Notes under the pieces: generated by a model | Databases searched by the model: none | Seen by the model: the letters and a program-made list of their open reading frames with translations, nothing else | What the model was told of the DNA's origin: nothing | Shown: positions 8,812 to 19,400 of the stretch, piece after piece | Layout of the letters: every line of letters starts with the position of its first letter | Numbering within the stretch: position 1 is the first letter of the stretch | From: an uncultured Clostridia bacterium | GTDB lineage: Bacteria; Bacillota; Clostridia; Oscillospirales; Acutalibacteraceae | Assembly (NCBI GenBank): GCA_944412445.1 | Contig: CALYBJ010000016.1 | Location: 1-55,295 of the forward strand | Direction: 5' to 3' | DNA: 55,295 bases | Made by a program: the position numbers and the translations under genes

Positions 8812-10062
8812 TTATTTCTCCGATAAAAATTTTGCGGCGCAGCTTCCCGCAAGCCTTCCTGAACTCCATGCCCATCCTAAATTATATCCGCCGCATCTTC
8901 CGTCAACATCCAGAACCTCTCCGCAGGCAAACAGTCCCTTTATATTTTTTGCCTCCAGCGTGTCAATATCAAACAGTGAAAGATCGGCGCCGCCTGCCGT
9001 AACCTGTGAATTTTCAAAGCCCAAAACTCCGCTTATTTCAAATATATCCGAATTTATAATTTCGGTTATAACTGCAATCTGGTTTTTTGTAAGGCTTCCG
9101 GTTTTTTCAGAAGGATTTATCTGCGCACTTTGAATTTTTGATATCCCCAGTTTTTTAGGCATTACTCCGGAAAGCAGATCTTCGCACAGAAGCCCCGGAT
9201 TTTCTTTTTTTCGTGCCAGTATATAATCAAAAATTTCCTCCGGGCTGAAATCGGGCAGAGAGTTCACCGTCATTATGATTTTACCCTTTTTATTAAGGGC
9301 GAAATGCTCCGAAACCGCTCTTGAAACCTCCATGGCAGGTATTCCCGAAATACCGTAATCCGTATACTGAAGCTCTCCTCTTGAAGATGAAACCACCTTG
9401 CCGTTTTCAACTATAAGAATTTCACCTTTTGCTCTTACGCCCTTTAAAAATTTGTTTTTCTTTTTCAGCGTTATCCCCGTAAGCGACGGAAATACAGGCT
9501 TTATCCTTATTCCCAGTGAATTTAAAATTTCAAAGCAGGAACCGTCGGAACCGTGCACCGGCGATGATTTTCCCCCTCCTGCAACTATCAACGCATCAGT
9601 ATATATGCCTCCGTTTAAAAGAAAGCCGGAACCTTTCCTTTCCGCCGACTTTATTTTCGTATCGCATACCGTTTCAACCTTAAGATTCTCAAGCTCAAAA
9701 CGCAGAGCGTCAAGCACCGATGACGCCTGTAAGCTCATGGGATACAGTCTTCCGTCCTCCTCCTCGGTCAGATATACTCCCATTTTCTTAAAAAAAAGCA
9801 TATTGCTTTCCGGGTCGTATTTTTCAAAAACCCTTCGGACTGCCTTTCTGTTTCCGCCGTACATATTTACATCGGCGTCAGCGTTCATAATGTTGCATCT
9901 GCCGTTTCCGGTGGCAAGTATTTTCTTGCCTATTTTCGGAAGCTTCTCATATATAACAATTTTTATGCTTTCTCCCATTCGCAAAGCTGTTCTCGCAGCC
10001 TCTGCCGCCGCCGCCATTCCGGATGCCCCTCCGCCTATTACGGATAATTTTTTCTGCTCCAT
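8812..10062 (-). CDS. BaiN/HI0933-family flavoprotein
   Basis: 416 residues. The N-terminal Rossmann motif is VIGGGASGMAAAAEAA, followed by the family block KIGKKILATGNGRCNI. VAGGGKSSPVHGSDG and the C-terminal CGEVLDVDGRCGGYNLGWAW complete the FAD site. The family includes BaiN, reported to act in bile-acid reduction in Clostridium scindens, but most members have unknown substrates and the bai cluster is absent here. First gene of a two-gene operon with its own promoter. The start is preceded by AAAGGAAATAATA. Confidence 0.9.
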   Translation of the reverse strand: MEQKKLSVIGGGASGMAAAAEAARTALRMGESIKIVIYEKLPKIGKKILATGNGRCNIMNADADVNMYGGNRKAVRRVFEKYDPESNMLFFKKMGVYLTEEEDGRLYPMSLQASSVLDALRFELENLKVETVCDTKIKSAERKGSGFLLNGGIYTDALIVAGGGKSSPVHGSDGSCFEILNSLGIRIKPVFPSLTGITLKKKNKFLKGVRAKGEILIVENGKVVSSSRGELQYTDYGISGIPAMEVSRAVSEHFALNKKGKIIMTVNSLPDFSPEEIFDYILARKKENPGLLCEDLLSGVMPKKLGISKIQSAQINPSEKTGSLTKNQIAVITEIINSDIFEISGVLGFENSQVTAGGADLSLFDIDTLEAKNIKGLFACGEVLDVDGRCGGYNLGWAWSSGRLAGSCAAKFLSEK

Positions 10063-10146
10063 TATTATTTCCTTTCGGCAAAATAAATAAGTACAATATA
10101 CTTTTTATACTGTTTCAGCTTTAAAATCTTTAAATATTTACTATAT

Positions 10147-10175
10147 ATTTTAACCATATTATAAAATACTGTCAA
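10147..10175 (-). promoter_or_regulatory. Promoter of the two-flavoprotein operon
   Basis: On the minus strand a perfect TTGACA and a TAAAAT are separated by 17 bp, ~85 nt upstream of the BaiN-like gene start. Confidence 0.78.
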
Positions 10176-10226
10176 GCATTATTAATTCACTGTGCTGAAG
10201 AAAATAAACAAGTTTTTCTAAATCTA

Positions 10227-10255
10227 TTGAAAATAAAAAAAATATATGATATTAT
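10227..10255 (+). promoter_or_regulatory. Promoter of the small ORF at 10.3 kb
   Basis: TTGAAA and TATTAT are separated by 17 bp. Transcription would start near 10262, ~35 nt before the small-protein ATG. The promoter, ribosome site, frame and terminator together form a complete transcription unit. Confidence 0.75.
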
Positions 10256-10296
10256 TATTTTGAAATAGAAAATTATATGAAAGCGAGGTGCTGTAA

Positions 10297-10461
10297 ATGG
10301 ATATATCAAATGTCGTTATTATTATTGACTGGCTTGTCAGAGTGTTCAATAAAATTTTTGACTACATCTTGAATATGTTTGGCAAGGATTGGATTGAAAC
10401 TACTACAGTTGCCGAAACAACTACATCTGCTGAAGAAACAACAACTACACCTGCTGTATAA
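10297..10461 (+). CDS. Small protein with amphipathic helix and Thr/Glu tail
   Basis: A 54-residue frame, preceded by the ribosome site AGCGAGGTG and ended by TAA before a strong terminator. Residues 1-31 are rich in Ile, Val, Phe and Trp (IIIDWLVRV, FNKIFDYILNMFG) with charged residues spaced for an amphipathic or interfacial helix. Residues 34-54 are ETTT/AETTT repeats, low in complexity like the Thr-rich linkers of secreted clostridial proteins. No family is recognised. Two larger proteins in the window end in similar amphipathic stretches: GH51 (IQTIIDFFSNLI) and the pseudokinase (SGLGSTIQNFFN). It may be a membrane-associated microprotein; topology and function are unknown. Confidence 0.68.
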   Translation: MDISNVVIIIDWLVRVFNKIFDYILNMFGKDWIETTTVAETTTSAEETTTTPAV

Positions 10462-10502
10462 TTTTAAAAGTGTTTTTGTGAAGGAAATTTTATAAAAAGA
10501 AG

Positions 10503-10527
10503 GAACCGCTTTCTGCGGTTCTTTTTA
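10503..10527. terminator. Bidirectional terminator
   Basis: GAACCGC and GCGGTTC form a 7 bp stem with loop TTTCT, followed by TTTTT on the plus strand and by TTC then TTTTTA on the minus strand. It lies between the small-protein gene and the convergent ADP-ribosylglycohydrolase gene, whose stop codon overlaps its right edge. Confidence 0.85.
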
Positions 10528-11316
10528 TATTTTGTAATAGCTTAAATTTTTTAAAACGCCGAGAATCTCCCTGTCAAGATAAGACAGTGCCTTTTCTTTT
10601 ATCCGCTCCGGTATACCGAAATATGCTTCGGCTATACCACCGGCAATACACGCCATGGTGTCGCTGTCTCCCCCTAAGGAAACAGCGTTCCGAACTGTGT
10701 CTTCATAGTCTTTTCCCTCAAGAAAGCACTGTATGCTCTGAGGCACGCTTCCCTGACAGCTTACATCAAAGCCGTAATCATGTCTTATTCCGTCAACCGT
10801 AAAATCAAGGGAATAAAAGTTGTCCTCCACAAACTTTTTTATTTCTTCCTTGCTGCTTCCGTGAAGCGCCATAAATATACATACCGCGGCAGCCTCAGCA
10901 CCTTTTATTCCTTCCGGGTGATTATGGGTTACTTCTGCGGAGGCCTTGGCAAGAGCAATTGCTTCCTCAATAGTTTCACTTACATAAGCTGCCGCCGAAA
11001 CCCTCATTGCGGAACCGTTGCCCCAGCTGTTATAAGGCTGTGAATCGACCGAAGTTAACCATCTCAAAAAGCTTCCCCCGTAGCCTGCGTTAACATGACT
11101 GCTGCCAAGCTTTTTCATTTGCAGTATAACATCGCTTTTAAAAGCTTCCGTATCCTTATGAAGCAAATACTTTTCACAAGCTTCCGCAACGGCGGCAGTC
11201 ATAACAGTGTCGTCTGTAAAACGGCTTCTTTCTCCGAAAAGCTCAAAGTTTTTTGTTTTTATGCTGTTAAATTCATAAACGGAGCCTATAATATCTCCGG
11301 CTATTGCTCCTAACAA
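10525..11316 (-). CDS. ADP-ribosylglycohydrolase family protein
   Basis: 263 residues of the DraG/ARH fold. Metal-binding segments are visible: GAIAGDIIGSVYEF at the N-terminus, FTDDTVMT (residues ~33-40) and GGDSDTMACIAGGIAEAYFG near the C-terminus. These aspartates bind two Mg ions that activate removal of ADP-ribose from proteins or small molecules. No ADP-ribosyltransferase partner is seen in the window, so the substrate is open. The gene begins 14 nt after the metallophosphoesterase gene, which suggests one transcript. Confidence 0.92.
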   Translation of the reverse strand: MLGAIAGDIIGSVYEFNSIKTKNFELFGERSRFTDDTVMTAAVAEACEKYLLHKDTEAFKSDVILQMKKLGSSHVNAGYGGSFLRWLTSVDSQPYNSWGNGSAMRVSAAAYVSETIEEAIALAKASAEVTHNHPEGIKGAEAAAVCIFMALHGSSKEEIKKFVEDNFYSLDFTVDGIRHDYGFDVSCQGSVPQSIQCFLEGKDYEDTVRNAVSLGGDSDTMACIAGGIAEAYFGIPERIKEKALSYLDREILGVLKNLSYYKI

Positions 11317-11330
11317 ACAAATTCCCCTCT

Positions 11331-12455
11331 TTATTTAAGCTTTTTTAAAATATATGCGGCTGCAACCGGAACTGCGCACACAGCAGCTGCCTTTGCTATT
11401 TTTTTGCACTGAGCCTCAACTGCTGAAACAGAGCTTGGAGAATGAGTATACATAAAGGTTTTAACCGGTCTTTTTGTTCTTGCTCCCAATATATCCTTAT
11501 ACGTTACCGTAAATGTTTTGTATTTATCCGGCTCACTTTCGTATATATCAAAAACTCTTCCGCCTCTTAAATGTCCCGGTCCGTATACATTAAAGCCGCA
11601 GCCCTGAGTATAGCCTAAATCTATATTGTTCCATTTTACAATAAAGCTGTTGTTATGGTCGTGTCCGAAATAAAGCCCCATTACATCGTTTTTCTCTTCA
11701 AAAGCTTCAAGCTGTCCGCTTTTTTCATCAGGTGACGCAGGGTTTTCTCCCATAAAGCTGCCTTTTTTCACCGCATAATCAGGCAGTGTGTAATATTGGT
11801 TTTTATGAATGCCGGCTCCCTGCACGCTGTTTTTTGTTCCTTTTTTGACTTCCTTCAGACAATCATACATTTCCGCAGGCGGCACATGCTGAAACGCCAG
11901 AGCTTTAACGGTATGTCCGTACTTTTCCGAAAGAATATCTCTGTAATTTCTGTACTTGTTTATCTGCTTTTCTGTAATTTTTCCGTATTTTGAAATTCCG
12001 TTTGCTTTGTTCTCCCCTGCGTCATAATCAAAGGTGTAAACACAAAACGGAACATTCTCTTCATTTTCCGAATATACGGGAAACACCGCTGTTTCATAAT
12101 CATTTCCTATAAAATTATCAAAGCATTTATAGCACTTCCACTGAAAATCCTTTTGCGCTTCCCCGAAAGCGTCATGATTTCCGAAAACTGCGGTAAAAGG
12201 TATTCCGCTTTCCCCTATGGGAGCCATTAAGGCATTTATGGCTTTTGCGGCATTTGTCTTATTATCGCCCTTTAAAAATGACAATCCGTATCCTTTTATC
12301 TGATCTCCCGTCAGGACTATAAAATCCGGTTTTGTAATTTTTATTGCTTCCTCAGTAAATCTTACGGTATCCGGTGATGTGTTGTAAGTGTCCTGCATGT
12401 CGGAAAGCTGAAGTATACGAAATTTACCGTCCTTGAATTTTAATGTCTTTTCCAT
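11331..12455 (-). CDS. Calcineurin-like metallophosphoesterase
   Basis: 374 residues from the chosen start. Dinuclear metal motifs appear in order: QLSDMQD, TGDQIKG, FGNHDAFG, FQHVPP and FGHDHNN. A C-terminal hydrophobic stretch (AAVCAVPVAAAYIL followed by KKLK) may be a membrane anchor. The longer frame reaches back to 12602 into yebC, but AGGTGG at a proper distance before ATG at 12455, and a terminator between yebC and this gene, favour the shorter start. It resembles purple-acid-like or PhoD-like phosphodiesterases; the substrate is unknown. Probably co-transcribed with the ADP-ribosylglycohydrolase. Confidence 0.86.
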   Translation of the reverse strand: MEKTLKFKDGKFRILQLSDMQDTYNTSPDTVRFTEEAIKITKPDFIVLTGDQIKGYGLSFLKGDNKTNAAKAINALMAPIGESGIPFTAVFGNHDAFGEAQKDFQWKCYKCFDNFIGNDYETAVFPVYSENEENVPFCVYTFDYDAGENKANGISKYGKITEKQINKYRNYRDILSEKYGHTVKALAFQHVPPAEMYDCLKEVKKGTKNSVQGAGIHKNQYYTLPDYAVKKGSFMGENPASPDEKSGQLEAFEEKNDVMGLYFGHDHNNSFIVKWNNIDLGYTQGCGFNVYGPGHLRGGRVFDIYESEPDKYKTFTVTYKDILGARTKRPVKTFMYTHSPSSVSAVEAQCKKIAKAAAVCAVPVAAAYILKKLK

Positions 12456-12486
12456 AATTCCACCTGTTTCTCTTCCTGTTATTTTA

Positions 12487-12517
12487 TAAAAAACGGCAGA
12501 TATCAATTCTGCCGTTT
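12487..12517 (-). terminator. Terminator of yebC
   Basis: Read on the minus strand, AAACGGCAGA and TCTGCCGTTT form a 10 bp stem followed by TTTAT. It lies 9 nt after the yebC stop, separating yebC from the phosphoesterase gene. Confidence 0.88.
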
Positions 12518-12525
12518 TATATGTA

Positions 12526-13269
12526 TCAGCCTTCGTAATCCTCTTCGTTTTCCCAGTTATGCCATACGGACTGAACATCATCATTGTCCTCAAACATTTC
12601 AAGCATTTTGCCCATATTCTTTATATCGTCCGGATTGTCAAGTCTTGTGTATGTGGAAGGAATATATTCTGCCTCTGCGGAAATTGCCGAGTAGCCTGCC
12701 GCTGTTAAAGCTTCGTTAACAGCGCCCACATCGTTTGGCTCCGTTCTTACCTGGAAAACATCCTCGTCATCGGCAATAAGGTCCGTTGCACCTGCCTCAA
12801 GAGCTGTTTCCATCAGGCTGTCCTCGTCAACGCCGTCCTTCTCTATTACTATATTTCCCTGACGGTTAAACATAAACATAACGCTTCCTGCCTGTCCCAT
12901 GTTTCCGCCGTATTTATCAAAGTAATGACGAACATCGCCTGCCGTCCTGTTTCTGTTATCCGTAAGAGTTTCTACTATAACCGCAATTCCGCAGGGACCG
13001 TAGCCCTCGTATATGCACTCCTCATAATTATCGCTGTTTCCGTCGCCGGCAGCTTTTTTTATAATTCTCTCAATGTTATCGTTAGGCACGTTTGCAGCCT
13101 TTGCTTTTGCTATAACATCTTTAAGCTTTGAATTGCCCGCAGGATCAGGACCGCCTTCGCGTACTGCTACGGCAATTTCTCTTCCTATTTTAGTAAAAAC
13201 CTTCGCTCTTTGATTATCGGTTTTTTCTTTTTTCCTCTTAATCGTACTCCATTTTGAGTGTCCTGACAT
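12526..13269 (-). CDS. yebC: YebC/PmpR (TACO1) family translation factor
   Basis: 247 residues, full length. The N-terminus MSGHSKWSTIKRKKEK is diagnostic, followed by AGNSKLKDVIAKAKAANVPNDNI and YEGYGPCGIAVIVE. The family was long annotated as a transcriptional regulator; more recent work on YebC and mitochondrial TACO1 supports a role in translating proline-rich stretches on the ribosome. It is a single gene with its own promoter and terminator. The acidic C-terminus (EDNDDVQ to EEDYEG) is typical of the family. Confidence 0.97.
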   Translation of the reverse strand: MSGHSKWSTIKRKKEKTDNQRAKVFTKIGREIAVAVREGGPDPAGNSKLKDVIAKAKAANVPNDNIERIIKKAAGDGNSDNYEECIYEGYGPCGIAVIVETLTDNRNRTAGDVRHYFDKYGGNMGQAGSVMFMFNRQGNIVIEKDGVDEDSLMETALEAGATDLIADDEDVFQVRTEPNDVGAVNEALTAAGYSAISAEAEYIPSTYTRLDNPDDIKNMGKMLEMFEDNDDVQSVWHNWENEEDYEG

Positions 13270-13301
13270 AAAATATCACCTTTATAAAAAAATTCATAAA
13301 T

Positions 13302-13330
13302 ATTTTATCACTATTTGCTTCTTTCGTCAA
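13302..13330 (-). promoter_or_regulatory. Promoter of yebC
   Basis: On the minus strand TTGACG and TAAAAT are separated by 17 bp, about 33 nt upstream of the yebC start codon. Confidence 0.75.
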
Positions 13331-13474
13331 CATTTCTTTGCTGAATTTTTAACACATAATTACGCCGTTAAAATATTTAATATTATTTATTTTTTACAGC
13401 TTTTTTTTAAACTTTCATATTCGGCTGATTTTCGGGCAAAATATTGAAAATTATGCTCTAAGGCGGTCTTTCAG

Positions 13475-16400
13475 ATGAAACATTTAAAAAAATCTTTAAG
13501 AAAAAATATGCTTATTCTGCGAAAGGCTTATAAACGGTTTTTAAAATCGGAAAACAAATCGGAGGATGCCCTCCGGCTTACCGACAATTTTCATGTTATC
13601 GAGAAAAATTATTCTGTGTTTTTTTCTATGACAAAAAGCCTTGATTTCAACTCAAAAATTTCACGGATAATCAACAAATGCCGAAATATTTGCGAAAAAG
13701 GTATTCTTCCCGATGAAAACCGCATAACCGCATTTTTTCTTAAAAACCCGGCATCAACAGCAGAGCTCAGGTATTTGCCTGCCTTCATGATTTACACTTT
13801 AATTTTATATGCCGCCGAAGCTGTAAATAATAATCCGGAAGTGCTGACAAACAGTATAAAATCTCTCATAATGCTTGAGGACTGCGACTTCGGAAAAATT
13901 CTGTACGAGGTAAGCGATACGGAAAAAATACTGTGCCAGGATCCTGCAGGGACATATATAAACATGGATGAAGCAACAAAAGACATATATCGAAAAGCCG
14001 TATGCAATATTGCCGAAAAAGAAAATATAAGCGAAACAGACGCCGCTGTAACGGCTCTCGAAAAAGCAAAAAAGGAAAACAGGCATATAGGGTTTTATCT
14101 TGACATTAACAATGATCCCAGTAAAAAGAAGCGCGGAGCTTTTCTGCTTTTTTCCGAAGCCATTATTCCATTTGTTTCCGCAGTTATTCTGTCGTCAGTG
14201 TTTAAAGCATGGTATCTTGTCCCTCTGTTATATTTGCCTCTCTGGGAGGCGCTTAAATTTATCACCGATACAGCAGCGCCGTTTTTTATAAAAACAGCTC
14301 CGATGCCGAAAATGAATTTTTCTGCCGGGATTCCTGACGACTGCCGAACAGTCATTGCCGTTTCATCTCTTCTGCCTTCCGCCGGAGAAGCTAAAAATTT
14401 AATTCCTCATCTTAAGGATTTATATCTTTCAAACTGTAAGGATAATACTTGTATCTGTGTTCTTGCAGATTTAAAAAATGCAAAAACGCCCGCCACCGCA
14501 ACAGATGAAGCCGATATAAAAGCAATGAAAAGAGTTATTGATGAATTAAACGGCAAATACGGCGGAAAATTTTTACTGGCTGCCCGTCCGAGAATTTATT
14601 CCTGCACGGAAAACGAATATACCGGTTACGAGAGAAAACGAGGCGCGATAACGGCGCTCGTAAAATATATAGCGGATGTAGGCAACGAATTCTTGTTTAT
14701 TCACGGCAATGAAAAATTTTTAAAAGACTGCAAATACATTATGGCGCTTGACAGCGATACATCGATGCCCTTCGCAAGCTTAAAAGAGCTTGTGTCTGCC
14801 GCCGCTCATCCTCTCAACAAACCCGTAATCTCATATTCCCATCAGAGAGTTGTTTCGGGCTACGGCATTATAGCTCCTAAAACCGAAACTTCGGTTGCAT
14901 CCGCTCAAAAAACTTATTTTTCCTCTCTCTGGGCAGGCTCCGGCGGCATTTCAGCCTATAACGGCGAATCTTATGAAAAATATCAGGATTTCTTCGGATG
15001 CAGTATTTTTTCCGGAAAAGGTCTTATTGATGTTTACGCCTTTGCTTCTCTTCTGATTGACCGGTTCCCGGACCAGAAAATTCTCAGCCACGATATTCTT
15101 GAGGGAATAATTTTAAGAACTGCCTTTCTCGGAAGCGTTTCTCTTACCGACTCTTTCCCATCGAATCAGATATCGTTTTTTAAAAGACTTCACAGATGGA
15201 TAAGAGGAGATATTCAAAACTCAGCCTTTATCCTGAAAAGAAAAAACGCTCTTCCGTCGGGGACTTTTCCGCTGTTAGGAAAATGGTGGCTTACAGACAA
15301 TATACGGCGCGCCGTTACTCCGGCAATGTCGCTGTTCATAATTTTTCTGTCTGTCTTTATGCCCTTTCCGGTTTCAGCCGTGCTTCTGTCTGCCGCCATG
15401 ATGTCTGCTGTTGCCCCTTATTTTTTCTCAGCTCTTGCTTCTCTTGCTCACGGCGGCTTTTCTTTGCTTTCAAGGCTGTATTTTTCGGACTGTATTCCCT
15501 ACGCCTTAATATGCCTCCTTAGAGGAATTATGTCTGCCGTTATGCTTGTTCAGAACGGCATTTGCTCCTTTGACGCAGTTTTTCGGGCTGTTTTCCGGAT
15601 GTATATAACAAAAAAACATCTTTTACAGTGGACTACCGCCGCCGACAGCGAAAAAGCAAGTCCCGTTTTAATAAAAATACGAAAAGCTCTTCCGTCGGTT
15701 ATTTTCGGTGTTTTTCTTATTGCTTCCGGAAAAACCCTTTTCAGATTTACCGGTCTGCTGTTCATACTGAACCTGCCGGCACTGCTTTTTTTGTCAAAAC
15801 AAAAAAAAGTCTATATGCCGAAATTATCGCAAAAGGAAAAAGACGCCCTTTTATCCTACACTTCTTCAATGTGGCGTTTTTACGAGAATTTTTCAGGAGA
15901 AAAAGACAACTATCTCATACCCGACAACATCCAGGAATCACCTGTTTACAGAATTGCCCACAGAACCTCTCCTACCAATATAGGGCTTATGCTGTGCTCT
16001 TTTTTAGCTGCAAGAGATCTTGATTATATAAGCTCCTCGGAGCTATATGATAAACTTTCAAAATCATTGAACACTGTTTTTAAACTTGAAAAATTTAAAG
16101 GTAATCTGTATAACTGGTATGACACTCAAACACTTAAAATCCTGGAGCCTCCTGTCGTTTCGACTGTTGACAGCGGCAACTTTCTTTGCTGTCTGACAGC
16201 TTTAAAAGAGGGACTAAAGGAATATATAAACGAAGTTCCTGCTCTCTCGGAGACTGTAAAATCCATAAGCAAACTAATCAAAGAATGTGATTTGAGCTTT
16301 CTGTACGACGGCAGACGCAATCTATTTCATATAAGCTATAACACTCTCTCAAAAGAATTGTCCTCTTCATATTTTGATTTGCTTATGAGCGAAGCCAGAA

Positions 16401-19400
16401 TGACAAGCTATTTTGCCGTGGCTTCCGGGCTGGCAGACGACAAACACTGGCAAAGTCTCGGAAGACCTCTTTCAAAAGACGGAAGATATTCAGGTCCCGT
16501 ATCCTGGACAGGCACAATGTTTGAATATTTTATGCCCGCGATTTTTCTGCCCTCCTACAGAAATACTCTGGGCGGAGAAGCTTTAAAATTTTGCATTTAC
16601 GGACAGAAGAAAAGGACAAAAAACATGAGCATTCCCTACGGCATATCGGAAAGCGGATATTTTGCTTTTGACCGGGAGCTTAACTATCAGTACAAGGCTC
16701 ACGGAGTCAGAAAGCTCAGTCTTAAAAATTCTCCCGAAAGGGAAACTGTCATTTCACCCTATTCCACATTTCTCACTGTTCCGGAAGATCCTCACGGAGC
16801 ATTATCCAACTTAAAACGGATGGAAAAGCTTGGTCTTACTGGACAGTACGGCTTTTTTGAAGCTGCCGACTTTACGGAAAAGAGATGCGGCGGCAGAAAA
16901 TTTTCAGCAGTCAGAAGCTATATGGCTCACCATATAGGCATGAGTTTTCTTTCTGCGGCAAACGCACTTTTTAATAATATAATGCAGAAAAGATTTATGC
17001 AGGACGACAATATGATGGGAGCGGCAAGCCTCCTTTACGAAAAAATCCCCACGGATGCGAAAATATATAAAAATATAAGCCGGCACGCAAAATACACAAG
17101 ACCTCAGAGAATCCCGAAAAGTACTTTGGAAAGCAGCTTTATTTCTCCTGCCGACCCAAAATCCAAAATTTTTTCAAACGGACAGATGACTGCTGTTTTT
17201 TCCGATTCGGGAATGAATATTTCCATTTACGGCGGCGTATCTCTTTTTTCCCGAAGCGCAGATTTATTTTCCTGTGAAGAAGGCGTTTTCGCGGCAATAA
17301 AGCAAAAAGACAATAAAATAATTCCTTTTACAGCCGCTCCCCTGTTTTCGGAATGTAAAAGCTTTTCAGTAAAATTTTCCGACAGATCGGCTGTCTTTAA
17401 AAACAGAACCGAAAAGCTTTTGTGCAGTCAGACTGTCTGTGTTCATCCTTTGCTTCCTGCCGAAATTTTTTCATATACCATCAAAAACACGGACAAATCA
17501 AAACAAGAACTTCGTCTGATGATTTACTGTCAGCCGTGTTTATCAGACATGAAAGAAAAAATTTCTCATCCTGCCTTTTCAAAAATGTTTATATTTGAAA
17601 AGTACCATGAAAATGAAAAAATCCTGACATTTACAAGAAGAAAAATTAACGGAGATAATCAGCTTTATATTGCTGTGGGCTTCTTAAACAGGGAAGAAAT
17701 GAATTTTTTCACAGACAGAGAAAGCGTTTTGTCAATTCAAAACGGAATTAAAAGCTTGTTCGGAAACGACCCAAAAAAGACAGTATCTACAGACAAGTGC
17801 TGTTTTTTGTCAATTGATTTAATAATAAACGAGAAATCATCCGCAGAAAAAAAATTAATTTTCACTGCCGCTTCAAGCGAATATGAAGCTGTCGGTCATA
17901 TACTGAAAATCAGAAGCGAAGACACTCTGTCATCACTAAAATATGCCGCAAGTCCTTTCGACAGCGAAAGCATTGCCGGTATTTACGCAAAAAAAATCAT
18001 GGAACGAGAATTTTTTAAAAGGCTTCCCTCAAAGGAAATTTTAAAAGCAATGAGCTTAACAGACTTTTCCGTAAACGACCTTTGGGCAACCGGTATCTCC
18101 GGGGATTTTCCTGTGATTACCGTTAAAGCTGACAGCAGTGACTTTGCATTTATAACTCCGTTTATTGAGCTTTATAAAAAGCTCAGGCTGGCAGGTATTA
18201 TTTCAGAGCTTGCGTTTATATCCGATAACAATGACTGCATCAGCGAAACAGAAGCGTATATTGCATCGGAGCTTGAGCCATCCCCCGGAGAAATAATAAA
18301 TAAACGAGGCGGCATTTTCATATTAAGCACAGACTCCGTTTCAAAAGATTCTCTGGCGGCGCTGTACGCCGTCTCTGCGGCAGTTTACCCTGAGCATGAC
18401 CCGGAAAACATCTGCGAAGAATTTGTGCTTCCCGAAATAAATAATTCCGAAAAGAATCTTCCCGCAGAAAACAAATTCACAAAACATGGCTATTTAATCG
18501 GCAAAGAACCTTATTTGCCATGGAGCCATATTATCGCCGGAAAAAATTTCGGAACACTTCTTACCCACAATTCATTAGGCTACACATGGGCGCTTAATTC
18601 AAGAGAAAACAAGCTTACACCCTGGCTTAACGACGCCAGATGCAATGATTTCGGCGAAAGACTTATTTTGTCATTGGATAACGGCAAATACGATATAATA
18701 AAAGGTTCTTCAGCCTTTTTTAAAGAAGGGTCCGGTGAATATTTTTCACGGGCGGACGGACTTCTTTTTCACACCCGCGTTACGGTGCATAGCAATATTT
18801 TCAGAAAAAATCTGTCAGTCAGCATTATAAACAGTACGGAAACCGAAAAAGATTTTTCGTTGTCTTATTATATTTCGCCTGTTTTAAGCGACTTAAAGGA
18901 AAACGCAAGATTTGTAAAAATTATTCCTGACAGCTGCGGCATATATGCGTACAATCCTTATAATTCATGCTTTAACGGATATCTTTTCGCTTGTACTCAG
19001 GGCAATTTCTCATATCAGCTAAACAAAATGAGATTTCTTACAGGCAGTGATAAATTTTCCGATATTCACGATTCAATTATAATAACAAAAAAAATTAAGC
19101 TGCCGCCAAAAACCGATATTAATATCAAATTTTATCTTTCCTTCGGAAAAACAAAAGCTTCCGCATATAAAGCAGTATATATTACGCCGAAACGAAAGCC
19201 TGTCAATAAAATTGAAATCCAAACTCCCGACAAGGAGCTTAACTGCATTTTCAACGATTTTCTGCCGTGCCAGATTATATCGGGAAGAATCAACGGCAGA
19301 ACAGGTTTTTATCAGTGCGGAGGAGCCTTCGGCTTCAGAGACCAGCTTCAGGACGCTGCCGCCGTTATTCTCACCAACCCTGAAATTTTAAAAATTCAGC

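Noticed and set aside
9398..10090. Long antisense frame (230 codons) over the BaiN-like gene
   Set aside because: Shadow of the real gene; codon and amino-acid use are unnatural (Phe/Pro/Ser-rich), and the BaiN motifs are clear on the other strand.
12456..12602. Upstream extension of the phosphoesterase reading frame into yebC
   Set aside because: It would need translation through the yebC terminator; the internal ATG at 12455 has a good ribosome site and the conserved domain starts there.
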